NCBI GenBank assembly: GCA_021776245.1
Contig: JAJFGF010000046.1
Span: 172,234 to 236,233, forward strand
DNA length: 64,000 bases
DNA from: Hyphococcus sp.
GTDB lineage: Bacteria > Pseudomonadota > Alphaproteobacteria > Caulobacterales > Parvularculaceae
Direction of reading: 5' to 3'
Shown: in pieces, positions 18,924 to 26,808 of the stretch
Layout of the letters: every line of letters starts with the position of its first letter
Numbering within the stretch: the first letter of the stretch is position 1
Made by a program: the position numbers and the translations under genes
The notes under the pieces: generated by a model
Databases searched by the model: none
What the model was told of the DNA's origin: nothing
Seen by the model: only the letters and a program-made list of their open reading frames with translations

Positions 18924-20068
18924 TGATCCACTCCGGCGGAGATTTTCTCATCAGCCACATCGACTTTTTGTCCCGCCGAGACAAACGCCTGTCCGCGCGT
19001 GATTACGCGTTGGTCTCCATCCGGTCCGGCAACCCAAATGCCCGTATTATCCTCGCCAAGCAGCATCACAGGCGCAAAATGCACTTCGTTTTCAGGGGAA
19101 AGCGTGCGCACGCCGATTGCGCCACTGTCGTTCAATACAAGCGCCGAGCGCGCCAGATGATACGCTTCTCGCTTCTTTGCAAAGACAGTAAAATCGGACG
19201 TCACGCCATCCCTGAGTTTTCCATTTTCATTTGGGATTTCCAGTTCCACATTAAATGTTCTGGTTGCTGGATCTGCTGATGCGCCGACAAACCGGACAAC
19301 GCCGGATATTGTTTCACCGGTCGCCAGCCTTGCTACGCCCTTGTCGCCTTTTTCAATCTTGCCGACTTCGCGCTCAGAGACTGCGCCGATAACCAGGAAC
19401 GGTGACGCCTGAATGACGGTTCCGCAAGGATCGCCAATTTTTACAAAATCGCCCACTTCAACATTCCGGTGATCGAAAACGCCATCAAACGGCGCAATAA
19501 TTTCAGTTTGTGCAAGCTCGATGCGCGCGCGCTCGACCTGCGCTGCGGCTTGATCGCGCGCCGCCCTGGACGCTGCGACGGCCGTCTGTGAGCGAAATCC
19601 TTCAGCGTTCAATTTGACAGCAGCGTCATAATCGAGCCGCGCTTTGGCCAGCGCCGCGCGCGCTTCCGCCAACAACGCCTGGCGTGCGTCAATGTTTATT
19701 CGGCACAAGACATCGCCGTCACGGATCATTGCGCCAAGTTCAGCAGGGGTCTCGGCAATTACGCCAGCGGTTTCGGCGCGAACTACAACCTTTCTTTCAG
19801 CCTTGGTTCGGCCGCGAATGACGACCTCCGCATGCCATTCTTCAGGTGAAATCATGTTGGCGATGACAACAAACCGGCCCTGCGGCGCGGAATCGGCTAC
19901 GCCATTGGCGCTGCCGGCAAAAAGGCCGCGCGCCAGGAAATACAGGACCGCAAGCGCGACAATGATGCCTGCGAGCTTGACCGATTGCGGTAAATTTATT
20001 GCGGGTTGACCCATGACGGCTTTGTTTTCCTCGGAAACGCTGACTGTTCGTGTGAATAATCCCTTCAC
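18920..20068 (-). CDS. RND efflux periplasmic adaptor (membrane fusion protein)
   Basis: A 382-residue HlyD/AcrA-type adaptor. It has a membrane anchor near residue 30-50, then a barrel-sandwich half-domain (VVVRAETAGVIAET, CRINIDARQALLAEARAAL), an alpha-helical hairpin (about 120-185), the second lipoyl half (IIAPFDGVFDHRNVEVGDFV) and a beta-barrel. It couples the permease to an outer-membrane channel. The start is uncertain: the first codon (20068) is a GTG with no ribosome binding site, while an in-frame ATG at 20014 (18 codons later) has GAGGAA about 13 bases ahead and still keeps the anchor. Confidence 0.92.
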   Translation of the reverse strand: MKGLFTRTVSVSEENKAVMGQPAINLPQSVKLAGIIVALAVLYFLARGLFAGSANGVADSAPQGRFVVIANMISPEEWHAEVVIRGRTKAERKVVVRAETAGVIAETPAELGAMIRDGDVLCRINIDARQALLAEARAALAKARLDYDAAVKLNAEGFRSQTAVAASRAARDQAAAQVERARIELAQTEIIAPFDGVFDHRNVEVGDFVKIGDPCGTVIQASPFLVIGAVSEREVGKIEKGDKGVARLATGETISGVVRFVGASADPATRTFNVELEIPNENGKLRDGVTSDFTVFAKKREAYHLARSALVLNDSGAIGVRTLSPENEVHFAPVMLLGEDNTGIWVAGPDGDQRVITRGQAFVSAGQKVDVADEKISAGVDQ

Positions 20069-20204
20069 AATTCATTATACTGGGTAGTTTACTGAGTCTC
20101 CGCAAGGCCGAGCTGCATATAAGGTCTAATTCTTAAAGATCAGGTCTTTTTGCAGTTTTTGGCGCCCCTGCCTTCGGGCGGTGCGTCACCGGCGTGCAAT
20201 CGGC

Positions 20205-21017
20205 TTAATAATATTGATTTGGCGTCATTGAGCTGGGCGCCTTGTTCAACACGGTGCCGATGGTATTGGCGCTGCGCAAAATTCGCTGGGCTTCCTTGAA
20301 TTCCTGAACCCTGGTTTCGCCGCTGGCTGCAACAAACAGGGCGCAATCGACTTTGGGCAGGAATGCAATGGAATCATCGCATCCGAGCAACGGGGACATG
20401 TCAAATACGACGACTCTTGAGCCATAGTCATTGGTGGTCTTTTCAATAAGGTGATCAGCAAGATCGGAGGTCAGATATTCAGCGCCGCGGCGTGTGACGC
20501 GTTCATTGGCAATGAGTAAGACATCCGTCAAATCCGGTTGCACTGTTACATCTTCGAGCGCCCGTTTGCCCTCAAAAAAATCGAGTACCGACGGTATCTC
20601 CTTTAATCCGAGATAGCGGGCGACGCTGGGGCGGTAGAAATCCAAGTCAACAAGCGTCGCACGTGATCCCTTTTTTGAACCAATGGCGATTGCAAGATTG
20701 ATTGCCGTTACGGTTTTGCCGGCGCCTGCCCCCGGCGATACGACGGCGATTGTTTTCCAGCCTTCAGTTTCCATTCGTTGCAGCACTCGCGTGCGCAGAA
20801 CGCGATAGGCGTTTAAAACCGGATCCTGCTCATTGGCGATAATCCGGTGCTTGCCGAAGTCAGTAAAATTACAGGCCACGGGCTTAAAAAACGAGTCCGA
20901 TTGCGGCGTCGCGCTTGCGGTCAGCGCAATCGGTCTTGCGGCTGGGGGCTGCGGCGGAACAACGGTTTTGTCCTTGGTGTCGCGCGCGCGCGTTATGGCT
21001 TCCCTAATTCGTTCCAT
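20205..21017 (-). CDS. CpsD/CapB-type tyrosine autokinase (exopolysaccharide co-polymerase kinase)
   Basis: A 270-residue BY-kinase. It has Walker A SPGAGAGKT (94-102), Walker A' TLVDLDFYRPS (121-131) and Walker B VVVFDMS (202-208). It resembles the autokinase of exosortase-associated exopolysaccharide loci. Such a kinase works with the Wzz-type chain-length protein encoded 25 bases upstream (21043-22659), phosphorylating itself to control polymer length. The C-terminal tyrosine cluster is minimal here: the protein ends NQYY, so only two tail tyrosines are available. It acts at the inner-membrane cytoplasmic face. Confidence 0.9.
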   Translation of the reverse strand: MERIREAITRARDTKDKTVVPPQPPAARPIALTASATPQSDSFFKPVACNFTDFGKHRIIANEQDPVLNAYRVLRTRVLQRMETEGWKTIAVVSPGAGAGKTVTAINLAIAIGSKKGSRATLVDLDFYRPSVARYLGLKEIPSVLDFFEGKRALEDVTVQPDLTDVLLIANERVTRRGAEYLTSDLADHLIEKTTNDYGSRVVVFDMSPLLGCDDSIAFLPKVDCALFVAASGETRVQEFKEAQRILRSANTIGTVLNKAPSSMTPNQYY

Positions 21018-21042
21018 CTCAATATCCTGTACTAAACTTTTC

Positions 21043-22659
21043 TCAGGCCGTTTCCGGCGTCAATTCTGCGTTGCGATTGCGCCGGTTTCCGAAGGAAAAG
21101 ACCGATCGCCGGTCGTCGTCGCTTTTTATGTAAGGGATAACAGCGATCGGGTGGCCATCGATCAGCTGTGCGATGTGAGTGCGGCCTCGGATCGTCGAGA
21201 ACGCCAATTCTGCAAGAAATGCTGCGCCGCCGCCAGCTGCGATGGCTGCGAACAGCGCGCCGAGAATCAATTTCGGTCGGTTTGGGCTTGAGGGTTTTTC
21301 CGGCCGGCGTGCAGGCTCAAGAATTGAAAACTTCTCGGCCTGGCGATTTTCTTCAAGATTTTCGGCCAGTTGGGCGTCCTGCTGTTTCGCCTGCAGGTCC
21401 TGATATTGTCGGAGAATATTGCCTTGATCTCGCGATAATGTTGCCAATCCGCGCTCGACCTCAGGCGTCTTAGCGACACGTTGTTCCAAATCTGCAATCT
21501 CAATTTGTTTTTCTTCTACGCGCTTATTTTGCATGAGGATGCGGCTGGTGACGACAGCAATGCGTCCTTCGAGCTGCACGCCTGCGATATCCGTGGCGCC
21601 CCTGCGGGTTTCGTCGGATATCCGGTTGCTCAACGCTTCGCGTGCGTTGTCCACTTCGGCTTCAGCCATTGTTATCATGGCGGGATCGGGTGTTGCGGCG
21701 CGCTCGGCTGCTGTTAAGGCGTCTTCTTTTGCAACGAGAATTTTTCTAAGGCGTTCAATTTCCTGACTTGGCGCCATGCGGCGCTTAATTGCAGCAATCT
21801 CTTCGCGCTTTGAAACGACTTCCGGATAATTGTCGTGATAGGTTGCGCGCAATCGGGCCAGATCCGTTTCGAGACGCGCAATTTCGGCGGCGAGATTGTT
21901 TTCAATCGTTGATCCGGAAATCAGCTGGTTTTCAAGAAAACGTTGTTCTTCTTCAAGCTGCGCGATAGCGGCCGTCATTGACGTAAGATCGCGCCGGGCC
22001 CGTTCAAGCATATTCATATGCATATTGAGAAGGCTTGGCAGAGCGTCCGCGTTCTCTGATTTGTATTTGGAAATGCGGTCTTCAATGGCCGCGACCGAAT
22101 TGCGCAAACGATCTGATTCGCGAACGAAAAACTCGGTGGTATTCGACGCGCCGGCTGTACGTGTCTTAACGTCCTCATCAAGGAAGAGCGTCATGAATCG
22201 GTTTGCGATGACGAATGCCTTGTCGGGATTGCGATCCGTGTATGAAACCGTAAATGCAATGGCGGCGTCCTGTCGGCTGCCGTGCCGGAGATTTGCAGTA
22301 ATGACCTGCACATTCAATCCGCTGCGCATGATTGCAACGCGCTCACTTTCGGAAAGCCCCATGGATCTGGGGAACAAGCTGAAATCATCCGCAATCTCCA
22401 GCAGCTGCTCTCTTGTCGTTACGCGCTGCCGAATGGTTTGAATGCGTTCTTGTGCATAGGTGTTGATCGTGGATTGAATGTAAGATTCGGGAATCTGCTG
22501 TGATTCGATTAGAATTCTGCCATGCGCTGTATATTTAGCCGGCAGCAGCATGACGGCCAATATGCCGAGCGGCGCGATGACCAGCGCCGGGATAAGAAAA
22601 TATAAAAACCGCCGCCGCAAAATGATCAGCGCGTCTTCAATTGAAAAGTCCTCTCCCAT
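21043..22659 (-). CDS. Exopolysaccharide chain-length determinant (Wzz/GumC-like)
   Basis: A 538-residue polysaccharide co-polymerase. A Wzz domain occupies residues 1-100 with a first membrane helix near 17-37 (RRRFLYFLIPALVIAPLGIL) and ends in a second helix near 470-490. The centre is long coiled coil (about 190-420), as in the XrtA-system chain-length proteins. It sits in the inner membrane and limits the length of the exported polysaccharide with its partner kinase just downstream on the same strand. No separate promoter is seen between the two. Confidence 0.9.
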   Translation of the reverse strand: MGEDFSIEDALIILRRRFLYFLIPALVIAPLGILAVMLLPAKYTAHGRILIESQQIPESYIQSTINTYAQERIQTIRQRVTTREQLLEIADDFSLFPRSMGLSESERVAIMRSGLNVQVITANLRHGSRQDAAIAFTVSYTDRNPDKAFVIANRFMTLFLDEDVKTRTAGASNTTEFFVRESDRLRNSVAAIEDRISKYKSENADALPSLLNMHMNMLERARRDLTSMTAAIAQLEEEQRFLENQLISGSTIENNLAAEIARLETDLARLRATYHDNYPEVVSKREEIAAIKRRMAPSQEIERLRKILVAKEDALTAAERAATPDPAMITMAEAEVDNAREALSNRISDETRRGATDIAGVQLEGRIAVVTSRILMQNKRVEEKQIEIADLEQRVAKTPEVERGLATLSRDQGNILRQYQDLQAKQQDAQLAENLEENRQAEKFSILEPARRPEKPSSPNRPKLILGALFAAIAAGGGAAFLAELAFSTIRGRTHIAQLIDGHPIAVIPYIKSDDDRRSVFSFGNRRNRNAELTPETA

Positions 22660-22976
22660 TTCCTGCCTTCCACGTTAACTTTTTGCTGGCGCCGCCGGAC
22701 CGCTATCCCATATTCCGCCGCTTGCGGTATTATGCGCCATTAACTGCAATTCGCGAGCCGATTTGGCGGCAAATTGACTAATTTTGCGTCGACACGCCAC
22801 TCCCGGACCAGGCTATAAGCGCCTGGCCGATTCCTGGAGATCATCTAGGCGCCATGCGAACCGCGGAGCAAGCGCGGCGCTCCATTCTAATTGGTGTTGC
22901 GCCTGGATAATATCCATAAAATTTGCCTATATCATGGCGCAAAAAACGATAAAACGCGCCGGAAGGGGCACAAACA
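22660..22976. other. Divergent intergenic region of the exopolysaccharide locus
   Basis: About 317 bases between the divergent chain-length gene and the glycosyltransferase at 22977. It should carry both promoters. I looked for sigma-54 boxes on both strands and found several TGGC starts but none with the exact spacing. I see no RNA gene or open frame that I would support. Confidence 0.5.
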
Positions 22977-23945
22977 ATGGCCTTTGAGGCGAGCCGGCAC
23001 TTTGCAATTGGCGTAGTAATCGTTAATTTTCGCACCGCGGCTATGGTTGAGGCGTGCGTTGAGTCTTTGTCTCCGATGTTGTCGGAGGCCGGGGCCGGCG
23101 TCCTTATCGTCGATAACGCGTCATCGGATGGCTCGTTCGAGCGGCTTTCGAAATTTTGCGCCGCCCATTCTGAGGGAAGCCGGCTTAAGGTGGTCGCCGC
23201 GGCCCAAAATGACGGGTTTTCAGCGGGCAATAATATTGGCTCAAATTCGATATCTGCGTCGAACATCGTCTTTCTAAACAGCGATGCGATTGCCCTGCCG
23301 GGCGCGCTGAATGCGCTCATAGCGGCCGCTCATCAGCGCCCGGATGCTGGCATTTTCACGCCCCGGATCGTTTCGTCGAACGGCGAAGATGAAGTTTCCC
23401 GGTTTCGTAATCATTCGCTGTTGGGCGAATTTCTGGATGGCGCCCAAACTGGCCCAATTACCAAACTTTTTTCTCGAGCTGAGACGCCTATATTTCCGGA
23501 CGATCACGTTAGCCGTCCGGACTGGGTGAGTTTTGCTGCTGTGATGATCCGAAGAGAAGCGCTGGACAGCGCCGGTCCCATGGATGAAGGGTTCTTTCTT
23601 TATTTTGAAGATTGCGATTATTGCCGCCGTATTACTGCAAAAGAGTATGATATTGCGTTTGCGCCTGATGCGGTCTTTCAACATGATCCGGGCGGATCAA
23701 CTATGCTCACTGAAAAAACCAGCAAGGGCGCGCGGCTGCCGGCATATTATTACCAGTCGCGATCGCGATATTTTCGAAAATATTATGGGCCATTTGGTCC
23801 TGCATTGGCGAATGTCGCATGGATTGCCGGGCGCACTATCGCCAAAATAAGAGGCATTTTTGGCCGGCCTGCGCCGAAGGTTTGCGATAAGCGCGGGCGC
23901 GATATCTGGATCGGCTGGCGGCGCAATAATCATCGCGGCGCTTAA
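22977..23945 (+). CDS. Family 2 glycosyltransferase
   Basis: A 322-residue cytosolic or peripheral GT-A enzyme. It has IGVVIVNFRTA at the start, the nucleotide-binding VDNASSDGS (residues 45-53), a DXD-like NSDA in FLNSDAIALPGAL, and the acceptor-side motifs MDEGFFLYFEDCDYCRR (the ED-type catalytic segment). This is typical of the rhamnosyltransferase-like branch (WbbL type). It likely adds a sugar to the lipid-linked exopolysaccharide unit. GGAAGGGG lies upstream of the ATG. It is convergent with the exosortase gene. Confidence 0.92.
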   Translation: MAFEASRHFAIGVVIVNFRTAAMVEACVESLSPMLSEAGAGVLIVDNASSDGSFERLSKFCAAHSEGSRLKVVAAAQNDGFSAGNNIGSNSISASNIVFLNSDAIALPGALNALIAAAHQRPDAGIFTPRIVSSNGEDEVSRFRNHSLLGEFLDGAQTGPITKLFSRAETPIFPDDHVSRPDWVSFAAVMIRREALDSAGPMDEGFFLYFEDCDYCRRITAKEYDIAFAPDAVFQHDPGGSTMLTEKTSKGARLPAYYYQSRSRYFRKYYGPFGPALANVAWIAGRTIAKIRGIFGRPAPKVCDKRGRDIWIGWRRNNHRGA

Positions 23946-23987
23946 AGCGGCAGCCGACAATCATTTTGCGCTTTGTGATCACCCCAT

Positions 23988-25613
23988 TTAGGCGTCGGGG
24001 TCAAATGCTTCGGTGACTTCTGCGTCACTTGACGGGATATAGGCCGGCAATTTGGGTTCAAGGTCGCGCATGAAGCCAAGCAATCTTGTATCGGCGTTCG
24101 CGACTGACTCAGTTCGCGCTATTGGCGTCATGATGCGGATCATCGCCCCGTCTGTGCGCCGTATTCTGATCGCGTCAACCACCACAAGCGCTTTCATCAC
24201 AAATTCATTAGCGGTTCTGCGTCCGCGTTGATCGTACCAGTAATAAAGCAGCTGGCGGGCGCCACGGTTTTCAATAACGATCCGATTATAATAATACTTC
24301 TCGCCGGCCGCTGAATTTGTTGAAACAACGTCATGTGTCGTAATTTGCCAGCCGCCGCCAGGTATGCATTGTCGCGGGGAATGCCAACTATGCCCATGGC
24401 GCTGCATATCAAGATAGGTGATATAGAGATTAAATTTCTCGGCGGATGGGTTGGTCAAGTCTGTGATGATAAAATCATCCGCGCCCAGGACTTCGATTAC
24501 TGAACTGTCAATTTCCTGAGGATTAATCCGCCAGCCAACAAACTCACTCGGCAGATCCGCGAGGCGCTCACGCGCAGGCACCCGTAAAATATTTGACGTG
24601 CCGAATTGGATGAAAAGACCTGCGCCAGCCAACAAAACGATACTGAACGCGGCATTCCGAATGAAAAGTCGTGTGTTCCATGAGATCGCTGACGGCCTTA
24701 GCGCAATTTCTGGCAGTTCGAGTCTTTCGAAAACATCCTTATGGCCTGATAGGCGCGCAAGCAGTGAAATAACGCCGACAAGAAGCAGCATGCAAAAAAG
24801 AAAAACCACCCAGCCTTCCAATAGATGCAACATCCCCTCCGCTTGCGCAGCGCCGTAGTTATCGACCAGTACTCCGGTCAATGCGATCCGCAGGCTGTTC
24901 ATGAGAATGGTAATTGGAATGGTTGACAAGAAAACAATGGCGCGTTGCCACAATGGGGCCCGAAAAAGATACCCCGCCAAAAATCCAAGGCTCAGAAAGG
25001 GAAAGAGATAACGCAGGCCGCTGCACGCGTCTGCGACCTGCAGCTGGTAATCTCCCATGTCGATGATATTGCCTGAAAGGAACACGGGAATGCCCATAAG
25101 GCTGATCATCCAGGCGCCGAGCTCTGAGGACCAGAACTGAAATTGCTGCGACAAGACAGTGATCGCCCAATAAGGCGGAGGCACCATGAACAACAGAAAG
25201 GAAATCGGCAGCAGCGAGATCCAAAAAACATTTCGACCGCCAAGAGCCAGTGCTAGTGACGCAAACAACAAGATCATTGCGAGATGTTGGAAGATCATCA
25301 GCGAAGTGACGGTCAATTCCGAAAGGATGAGGATCAAAATTGCTGCAGAGACGCCTACGAGGCCGATTGCGGCAGGCTTGCCGAGGCTTCCTGCGATGGC
25401 GTTGCGACGAGACCAGAGCATCCATCCGGCTATTACCGGAAGAAAATATCCATGGCTCAATTCTTGTTGCTCGCCCCAGCGCTTAAACAGGTTTTCAATG
25501 CCATTGAAAAATGCAAAGGCAAAAACCACGGCGATTGCCGCCAGTATAAAGACTGGCCTAATTTTCACGCCGGTTTTTGATGCTGGCGTCTTTTCGTCAG
25601 TGCTAGCGGCCAT
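23988..25613 (-). CDS. Exosortase fused to EpsI domain (VPLPA-CTERM type, XrtD-like)
   Basis: A 541-residue inner-membrane protein. Residues 25-290 form the multi-helix exosortase with the catalytic trio Cys197 (ADACSGLRY), Arg242 (NSLRIAL) and His263 (GMLHLLEGW). Residues 330-541 are an EpsI domain with SWHSPRQCIPGGGW (409-422). Exosortases are transpeptidases that process C-terminal PEP-CTERM-like tails. From what I recall, the fused exosortase-EpsI form is typical of the VPLPA-CTERM enzyme XrtD. The gene next door encodes such a substrate (PVPAALPLL tail), which supports this assignment over the unfused XrtA type. Confidence 0.92.
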   Translation of the reverse strand: MAASTDEKTPASKTGVKIRPVFILAAIAVVFAFAFFNGIENLFKRWGEQQELSHGYFLPVIAGWMLWSRRNAIAGSLGKPAAIGLVGVSAAILILILSELTVTSLMIFQHLAMILLFASLALALGGRNVFWISLLPISFLLFMVPPPYWAITVLSQQFQFWSSELGAWMISLMGIPVFLSGNIIDMGDYQLQVADACSGLRYLFPFLSLGFLAGYLFRAPLWQRAIVFLSTIPITILMNSLRIALTGVLVDNYGAAQAEGMLHLLEGWVVFLFCMLLLVGVISLLARLSGHKDVFERLELPEIALRPSAISWNTRLFIRNAAFSIVLLAGAGLFIQFGTSNILRVPARERLADLPSEFVGWRINPQEIDSSVIEVLGADDFIITDLTNPSAEKFNLYITYLDMQRHGHSWHSPRQCIPGGGWQITTHDVVSTNSAAGEKYYYNRIVIENRGARQLLYYWYDQRGRRTANEFVMKALVVVDAIRIRRTDGAMIRIMTPIARTESVANADTRLLGFMRDLEPKLPAYIPSSDAEVTEAFDPDA

Positions 25614-25721
25614 TGCTACCCATTTGGTGTGATTTGACGCGGAAATATCGCTTAGTTTGCTCGTATTCGATAGCTAAATGAGCAAAAATGGCGCCGCGGA
25701 TCAACAAGGATCCGAGCGCAC

Positions 25722-25754
25722 AAAAAACCGGCCCCCCAAAAGGCGGCCGGTTTT
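25722..25754 (-). terminator. Rho-independent terminator of the VPLPA-CTERM gene
   Basis: A 7-base stem ACCGGCC/GGCCGGT (25727-25733 and 25745-25751) with flanking A and T runs on both sides, so it could work in both directions. On the minus strand it follows the VPLPA-CTERM gene by about 30 bases and is followed by a T run. It separates that gene from the exosortase. Confidence 0.85.
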
Positions 25755-25782
25755 GCTGTTTTGACAAATCTTGGCGTCTTTA

Positions 25783-26433
25783 CTACAGGCCTTTCTTTCG
25801 GCGTGTGGCGAAAGCGAGGCCCGCCAGGCCCGAAAACAACAGCGGCAATGCGGCTGGCACAGGCACATCAGAAATGTTTTCGACATAAAATTCGGTGTCC
25901 ACAAATTGAAAACCGATGCCATCGACATGTGCGAAATCTCCTGCCGCCGCCATGCTGAGAATATCGGCAAATGTCGTTACGCCGGTATTCAATAGGTCGC
26001 CGATGGCGTCAAAAATGCCCCATTTAACAAGGCCAATATCATTGAAGTTAAGCAAATTGTGGCGGCCGTCCCGAAATGACAGTTGAAAAACATTAAAGGG
26101 GCCGTCGTCGAATATGACTGCAATGTACTCATTGACGCCAAAATCGCCGTCAGCGCTATCATCGCCGGCGTCAACGCATTGAGATTTTGCGTTTAGCTCT
26201 CGACACACACCCAGGCCAGCGGGTTTTCCGCCGCTGACATCGTCGAAATATGGATTGAAATTTGACTCGAAAGTCAGATTGACGCCGTTGATATTGAGTG
26301 ATGTTCCACTTGCAACACCGCCTTCATTGCCTGCGGCATAGGCCGCGAAATCAACAATAGTAGACGCATGCGCCGCCATGGAAAGCGTGCAGGCGGCCGC
26401 TGATACGGCTACAAAAGTGAATAGGTTTTTCAT
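25783..26433 (-). CDS. VPLPA-CTERM (PEP-CTERM-like) sorting-signal protein
   Basis: A 216-residue exported protein. It has a signal peptide (MKNLFTFVAVSAAACTLSMA, cleavage after AHA) and a C-terminal tripartite tail: VPVPAALPLLFSGLAG, then a hydrophobic stretch, then TRRKKGL. The tail is the VPLPA-CTERM form of the exosortase sorting signal. The mature part is acidic, beta-rich and Asp-rich, with no catalytic motif I recognise. Such proteins end up at the cell surface or in the exopolysaccharide matrix. A sigma-54-type promoter and a structured leader lie upstream. Confidence 0.93.
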   Translation of the reverse strand: MKNLFTFVAVSAAACTLSMAAHASTIVDFAAYAAGNEGGVASGTSLNINGVNLTFESNFNPYFDDVSGGKPAGLGVCRELNAKSQCVDAGDDSADGDFGVNEYIAVIFDDGPFNVFQLSFRDGRHNLLNFNDIGLVKWGIFDAIGDLLNTGVTTFADILSMAAAGDFAHVDGIGFQFVDTEFYVENISDVPVPAALPLLFSGLAGLAFATRRKKGL

Positions 26434-26463
26434 TGTTTAGTGCCTCGATACAAATACGAACTG

Positions 26464-26503
26464 GTTGCCGGGCGACGCCGGTAACGAATTGGCGTTCTCG
26501 CCA
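26464..26503 (-). other. Two consecutive hairpins in the leader of the VPLPA-CTERM gene
   Basis: In the RNA of the VPLPA-CTERM gene two stems lie about 30-70 bases before the ATG. One is TGGCG/CGCCA (26490-26494 and 26499-26503) with a 4-base loop. The other is GTTaCCGG/CCGGcAAC (26464-26471 and 26478-26485) with one mismatch and a 6-base loop. They do not match a cyclic-di-GMP riboswitch that I know. Function unknown. Confidence 0.35.
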
Positions 26504-26519
26504 CTGCGTAAATGCAAGA

Positions 26520-26535
26520 TGCATTTTTTGAGCCA
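26520..26535 (-). promoter_or_regulatory. Sigma-54 (RpoN)-type promoter for the VPLPA-CTERM gene
   Basis: The minus strand reads TGGCTC-AAAAA-ATGCA. It keeps the invariant GG and GC pairs at the exact -24/-12 spacing of the TGGCAC-N5-TTGCW consensus, with two mismatches. The transcript would begin near 26509, about 75 bases before the ATG. PEP-CTERM genes are known to be controlled by sigma-54 with the PrsK/PrsR system in several bacteria. Confidence 0.6.
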
Positions 26536-26678
26536 AGCTTCAATAAATTATTCATAATTAACAATAACTTAGACAAGGTATGGTTAATGTTCGCGGCGCG
26601 GCCCGAGCATTGCTTTCGGACTCTTCAGGCTGGTGCTTCCAGCATTTGCGAATTTGAATTACGAAAACGCGGTTAATC

Positions 26679-26694
26679 TGGCCCGGCCTTTGCT
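26679..26694 (+). promoter_or_regulatory. Sigma-54 (RpoN)-type promoter for the WecG-STAS gene
   Basis: The plus strand reads TGGCCC-GGCCT-TTGCT, a match at all but one position of TGGCAC-N5-TTGCW with the exact spacing. It points at the WecG-STAS gene, with a predicted start near 26706 and a leader of about 100 bases. It is divergent from the promoter at 26520-26535; the AT-rich stretch at 26546-26575 between them could bind a DNA-bending protein. Confidence 0.65.
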
Positions 26695-26808
26695 GAACGC
26701 ATTGCGAGTGTTTGCTCAAAGTTTTATTAACAGTGTTGAGGGTTTCGATCTGAAACGCCGTCGGCACATTAACTTTCCGAGTGGCGCTGACGGAGAGTGA
26801 AAGAACGC

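Noticed and set aside
22660..22976. Possible sigma-54 boxes before the chain-length and glycosyltransferase genes
   Set aside because: Several TGGC starts exist, but the GC pair is one or more bases off the required spacing.
26434..26560. Cyclic-di-GMP riboswitch before the VPLPA-CTERM gene
   Set aside because: The leader lacks the conserved GEMM-type core; only two small hairpins are present.
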